Source: Brochothrix campestris (GTDB lineage: Bacteria > Bacillota > Bacilli > Lactobacillales > Listeriaceae). Taken from it: DNA of 64,000 bases. The notes beneath the pieces were generated by a model, which was given only the letters and a program-made list of their open reading frames with translations, searched no databases and was not told the DNA's origin. The stretch's first letter is position 1. Each line of letters opens with the position of its first letter. This document shows positions 62,291-64,000 of this stretch, piece after piece. Where the stretch lies: assembly GCF_046058945.1 (NCBI RefSeq), contig NZ_CP175511.1:744001-808000 (forward strand), read 5' to 3'. Position numbers and translations under genes: made by a program.

Positions 62291-62737
62291 ATGAAAATTA
62301 TCATTCAACGCAGCTTACAGGCATCGGTTACGATTGCTAACACAGAAGTGGGTGCGATTGATTATGGCTTCGTTGTGTTGGTCGGATTTGGTGAGGATGA
62401 CACAACGGCAGACATTGCCTACACGATTAATAAAATGATTCACCTACGCATTTTTGAAGACGAGGATGGGAAGATGAATCGCTCACTGTTAGATGTGGGT
62501 GGCCAAGTATTATCCATCTCTCAATTCACGCTCTTTGCAAACACGAAAAAGGGGCGACGGCCGAGCTTTACCGCTGCGGCAGCGCCTGAAAAGGCAAACG
62601 CTTTATATGAAGCGTTCAATCTCGCATTGCGAACTGCCGGAATAACGGTAGCAACTGGTCAATTTGGAGCGGATATGCAAGTGTCATTGACGAATGATGG
62701 TCCTGTGACAATTACGATTGATTCTAAAAAACCATAG
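62291..62737 (+). CDS. dtd: D-aminoacyl-tRNA deacylase
   Basis: A 148-residue DTD homologue. QRSLQASVTI opens the protein, LSISQFTLFANTKKGRRPSF is the SQxTL active-site region and NDGPVTITIDS the conserved GPVT (Gly-cisPro) motif. It removes D-amino acids from tRNA. It follows rel by 14 nt with AAGGAG in between, the usual relA-dtd pair. Confidence 0.96.
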   Translation: MKIIIQRSLQASVTIANTEVGAIDYGFVVLVGFGEDDTTADIAYTINKMIHLRIFEDEDGKMNRSLLDVGGQVLSISQFTLFANTKKGRRPSFTAAAAPEKANALYEAFNLALRTAGITVATGQFGADMQVSLTNDGPVTITIDSKKP

Positions 62738-62759
62738 TACGTGATGAGAGGAGAAGCAA

Positions 62760-62921
62760 ATGAACCTTTTTTTACTTGTCTATAAACTCATAATTACTGC
62801 TTTCGGTCTCACACTCATGATGCTGTATCCTGGGAAAAAAGCGACGTTGGTGTTTATCATGATAGTCGTGTGCTATTTTGCGATTGAAACGTATTACCGT
62901 CACTCCAAGAAAAAAACGTAG
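62760..62921 (+). CDS. 53-residue putative membrane protein
   Basis: An ATG at 62760, 6 nt after AGAGGAG, opens a 53-residue frame: MNLFLLVYKLIITAFGLTLM, a short PGKK turn, then a second helix (LVFIMIVVCYFAIETYY) and a basic tail RHSKKKT. Two membrane helices are likely. It begins 22 nt after dtd and ends before a terminator, so it probably belongs to the rel-dtd transcript. I do not recognise the family. Confidence 0.65.
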   Translation: MNLFLLVYKLIITAFGLTLMMLYPGKKATLVFIMIVVCYFAIETYYRHSKKKT

Positions 62922-62942
62922 CATGCGTTAACACGATACCAT

Positions 62943-62992
62943 AAAAAAAGCTAATTCTTATCGAATTCTCGATAAGAATTAGCTTTTTTAGT
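62943..62992. terminator. Bidirectional terminator between the small ORF and the amidase
   Basis: Near-perfect palindrome AAAAAGCTAATTCTTATCGA/TCGATAAGAATTAGCTTTTT serves both converging transcripts; it overlaps the amidase stop codon region. Confidence 0.9.
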
Positions 62993-64000
62993 TGGCGTAA
63001 TAATTAATTAAGCCATTTGTAACTGCCTGTGCGACTTTTTGACGGTAATCATCAGTGTCAATGGTTGTTTCATCGTAGCCATTGTTAATGTAACCAAGTT
63101 CTAACAGCAACGCTGGTGCGGTATTTTCACGCAGTACTTGAAAGTCACCATATTTAATACCATGGTTTTCTAATGGCATGCTCGTTTCTAATTGCGTATT
63201 CAGCGTTGTGGCAAAGTCTTGATCGTTATCGTTGTAATAGTAAGTTGAAGTACCAGAAGCAGTGTTTGGTTCTTCAGTTGAGTCAAAGTGGATGCTGAGA
63301 AAGGCATCAGCCCCATGTTTGTTTGTGCTGTTGGCTCGCGTTGCCAATCCAATATAGCTATCGTCGGTTCGAGTCATGATGACTTTAGCACCGGTCGTTT
63401 CGATTTGAGCCTTGATGGCAGCGGCTGTTTTTAAAGCAATTGTTTTTTCATACGTGCCATTATTGCCAATGGCACCGGTATCGTTACCACCATGTCCGGG
63501 GTCTAACACAATTGTTGCCTCAGATAATGAGGTAACAGTTGGTGTAGCTGCCTGCTCGTTTTCACCGACAGTAACGACCCAGTTAGCAACATAGCCAGTT
63601 GTACCAGCGGTTGTTTTGACCTCATACCAACTGTCTTTTGAATCGATGATGTCATAAGTTGTCCCTGGTTGCGCCGTTTCGAGTAAATTGCCACTGATTG
63701 AGGCCTCATCGCGAATATTCGTATTGGCTTCACGGATGGTTAGTTTTTGTAAGGCGGTTGTGTCATCGGTTGAAGCCCCTTCAACCTTAATGAAATCTGA
63801 TTTAATCCAACCGGTTATTTTATCGTAGGTCACCTGTGTCCAGCCGTTTTGTGAGCTAACAACCGTGACTGTTTTATTTTTGTTGACCGTATCGAGTACA
63901 GTCGCGTTAATGTCGGCATTTGCTCGGACATTTGCTAAAGTCGCGACTACTTTACCGTTGGAGTTACTTGCGGCCGATACATCAACATTTTCAACGAGCC
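62988..64000 (-). CDS. N-acetylmuramoyl-L-alanine amidase with bacterial SH3 domains (partial, runs off the window end)
   Basis: About 337 residues are visible, without the N-terminus. At least two SH3b repeats come first (ATLANVRANADINATVLDTV and LTIREANTNIRDEASISGNL segments, each with a GW/GY close). A C-terminal Amidase_3 domain follows, with zinc ligands in VLDPGHGGNDTGAIG, the YEKTIAL Glu, LSIHFDS and the catalytic Glu of LLELGYINN. It cleaves the MurNAc-Ala bond. In B. subtilis a similar enzyme, YrvJ, lies beside dtd; here it is on the opposite strand. A signal peptide is expected outside the window. Confidence 0.93.
   Translation of the reverse strand, partial: LVENVDVSAASNSNGKVVATLANVRANADINATVLDTVNKNKTVTVVSSQNGWTQVTYDKITGWIKSDFIKVEGASTDDTTALQKLTIREANTNIRDEASISGNLLETAQPGTTYDIIDSKDSWYEVKTTAGTTGYVANWVVTVGENEQAATPTVTSLSEATIVLDPGHGGNDTGAIGNNGTYEKTIALKTAAAIKAQIETTGAKVIMTRTDDSYIGLATRANSTNKHGADAFLSIHFDSTEEPNTASGTSTYYYNDNDQDFATTLNTQLETSMPLENHGIKYGDFQVLRENTAPALLLELGYINNGYDETTIDTDDYRQKVAQAVTNGLINYYAN

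Noticed and set aside
1..64000. tRNA, rRNA genes and CRISPR arrays
   Set aside because: No cloverleaf-like clusters, rRNA sequence or regularly spaced repeats with spacers were seen; the only tandem arrays are the 117-bp and 8-bp repeats.

Overview
The window is one continuous piece of a low-GC Firmicutes (Bacilli) chromosome, roughly 40-43% GC by eye. Gene order closely follows the Bacillus/Listeria backbone (ctaAB-ylb block-rpmF-mraZ/dcw-ftsAZ-ylm block-divIVA-ileS; ruvAB-queA-tgt-yajC-secDF-recJ-apt-relA-dtd). No sporulation genes (spoVD, spoVE, spoIIGA-sigE-sigG) lie where Bacillus has them in the dcw and ftsZ regions. MurE carries the DNPR motif of meso-diaminopimelate ligases and dapF is present, so the wall is probably DAP-type; ctaA/ctaB imply a haem-A/O oxidase. 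Together this suggests a non-sporulating relative of Listeria/Brochothrix. The genus is an inference.

Layout: 1-5.6 kb, divergent ctaA|ctaB, then a CAP-domain protein, ylbF, ylbG, rsmD, coaD and a Lon-like PDZ protease, convergent with tmcAL. 7-24 kb, ylbN-rpmF, a small membrane protein, then the division and cell-wall cluster mraZ-rsmH-ftsL-pbpB-murE-mraY-murD-murG-divIB-ftsA-ftsZ-ylmE-sepF-ylmG-ylmH-divIVA. 24-30 kb, ileS behind a T-box, dapF, a PAP2 phosphatase and a cold-shock gene. 30-32 kb, an unusual GshF-like ATP-grasp protein whose ligase domain looks decayed. 32-43.5 kb, the complete branched-chain amino-acid operon ilvDBNC-leuABCD-ilvA, with a leader peptide, an attenuator and a CodY-like box. 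43.6-49.2 kb, accessory-looking genes: a CidA/LrgA-LrgB pair, cstA, and a TetR regulator with an FtsX-type ABC exporter. 49.6-64 kb, ruvAB-queA-tgt-yajC-secDF-lapA-like-recJ-apt-rel-dtd, a 53-residue membrane ORF, and a cell-wall amidase running off the end.

The most notable non-coding signal is a family of small repeats at four loci (1.3, 27.1, 29.25 and 49.2 kb), each copy lying directly against an intrinsic terminator. At 1.3 kb the element sits between two identical 40-bp copies of the terminator palindrome, as if the whole hairpin had been duplicated on insertion. Other points of interest are the GshF-like protein, a 117-bp tandem duplication inside the ilv-leu operon, seven 8-bp tandem repeats between ruvA and ruvB, a 38-bp palindrome in front of the ABC exporter, and a cstA leader hairpin whose loop is complementary to the cstA Shine-Dalgarno. 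All calls are from reading the sequence; no database search was possible.
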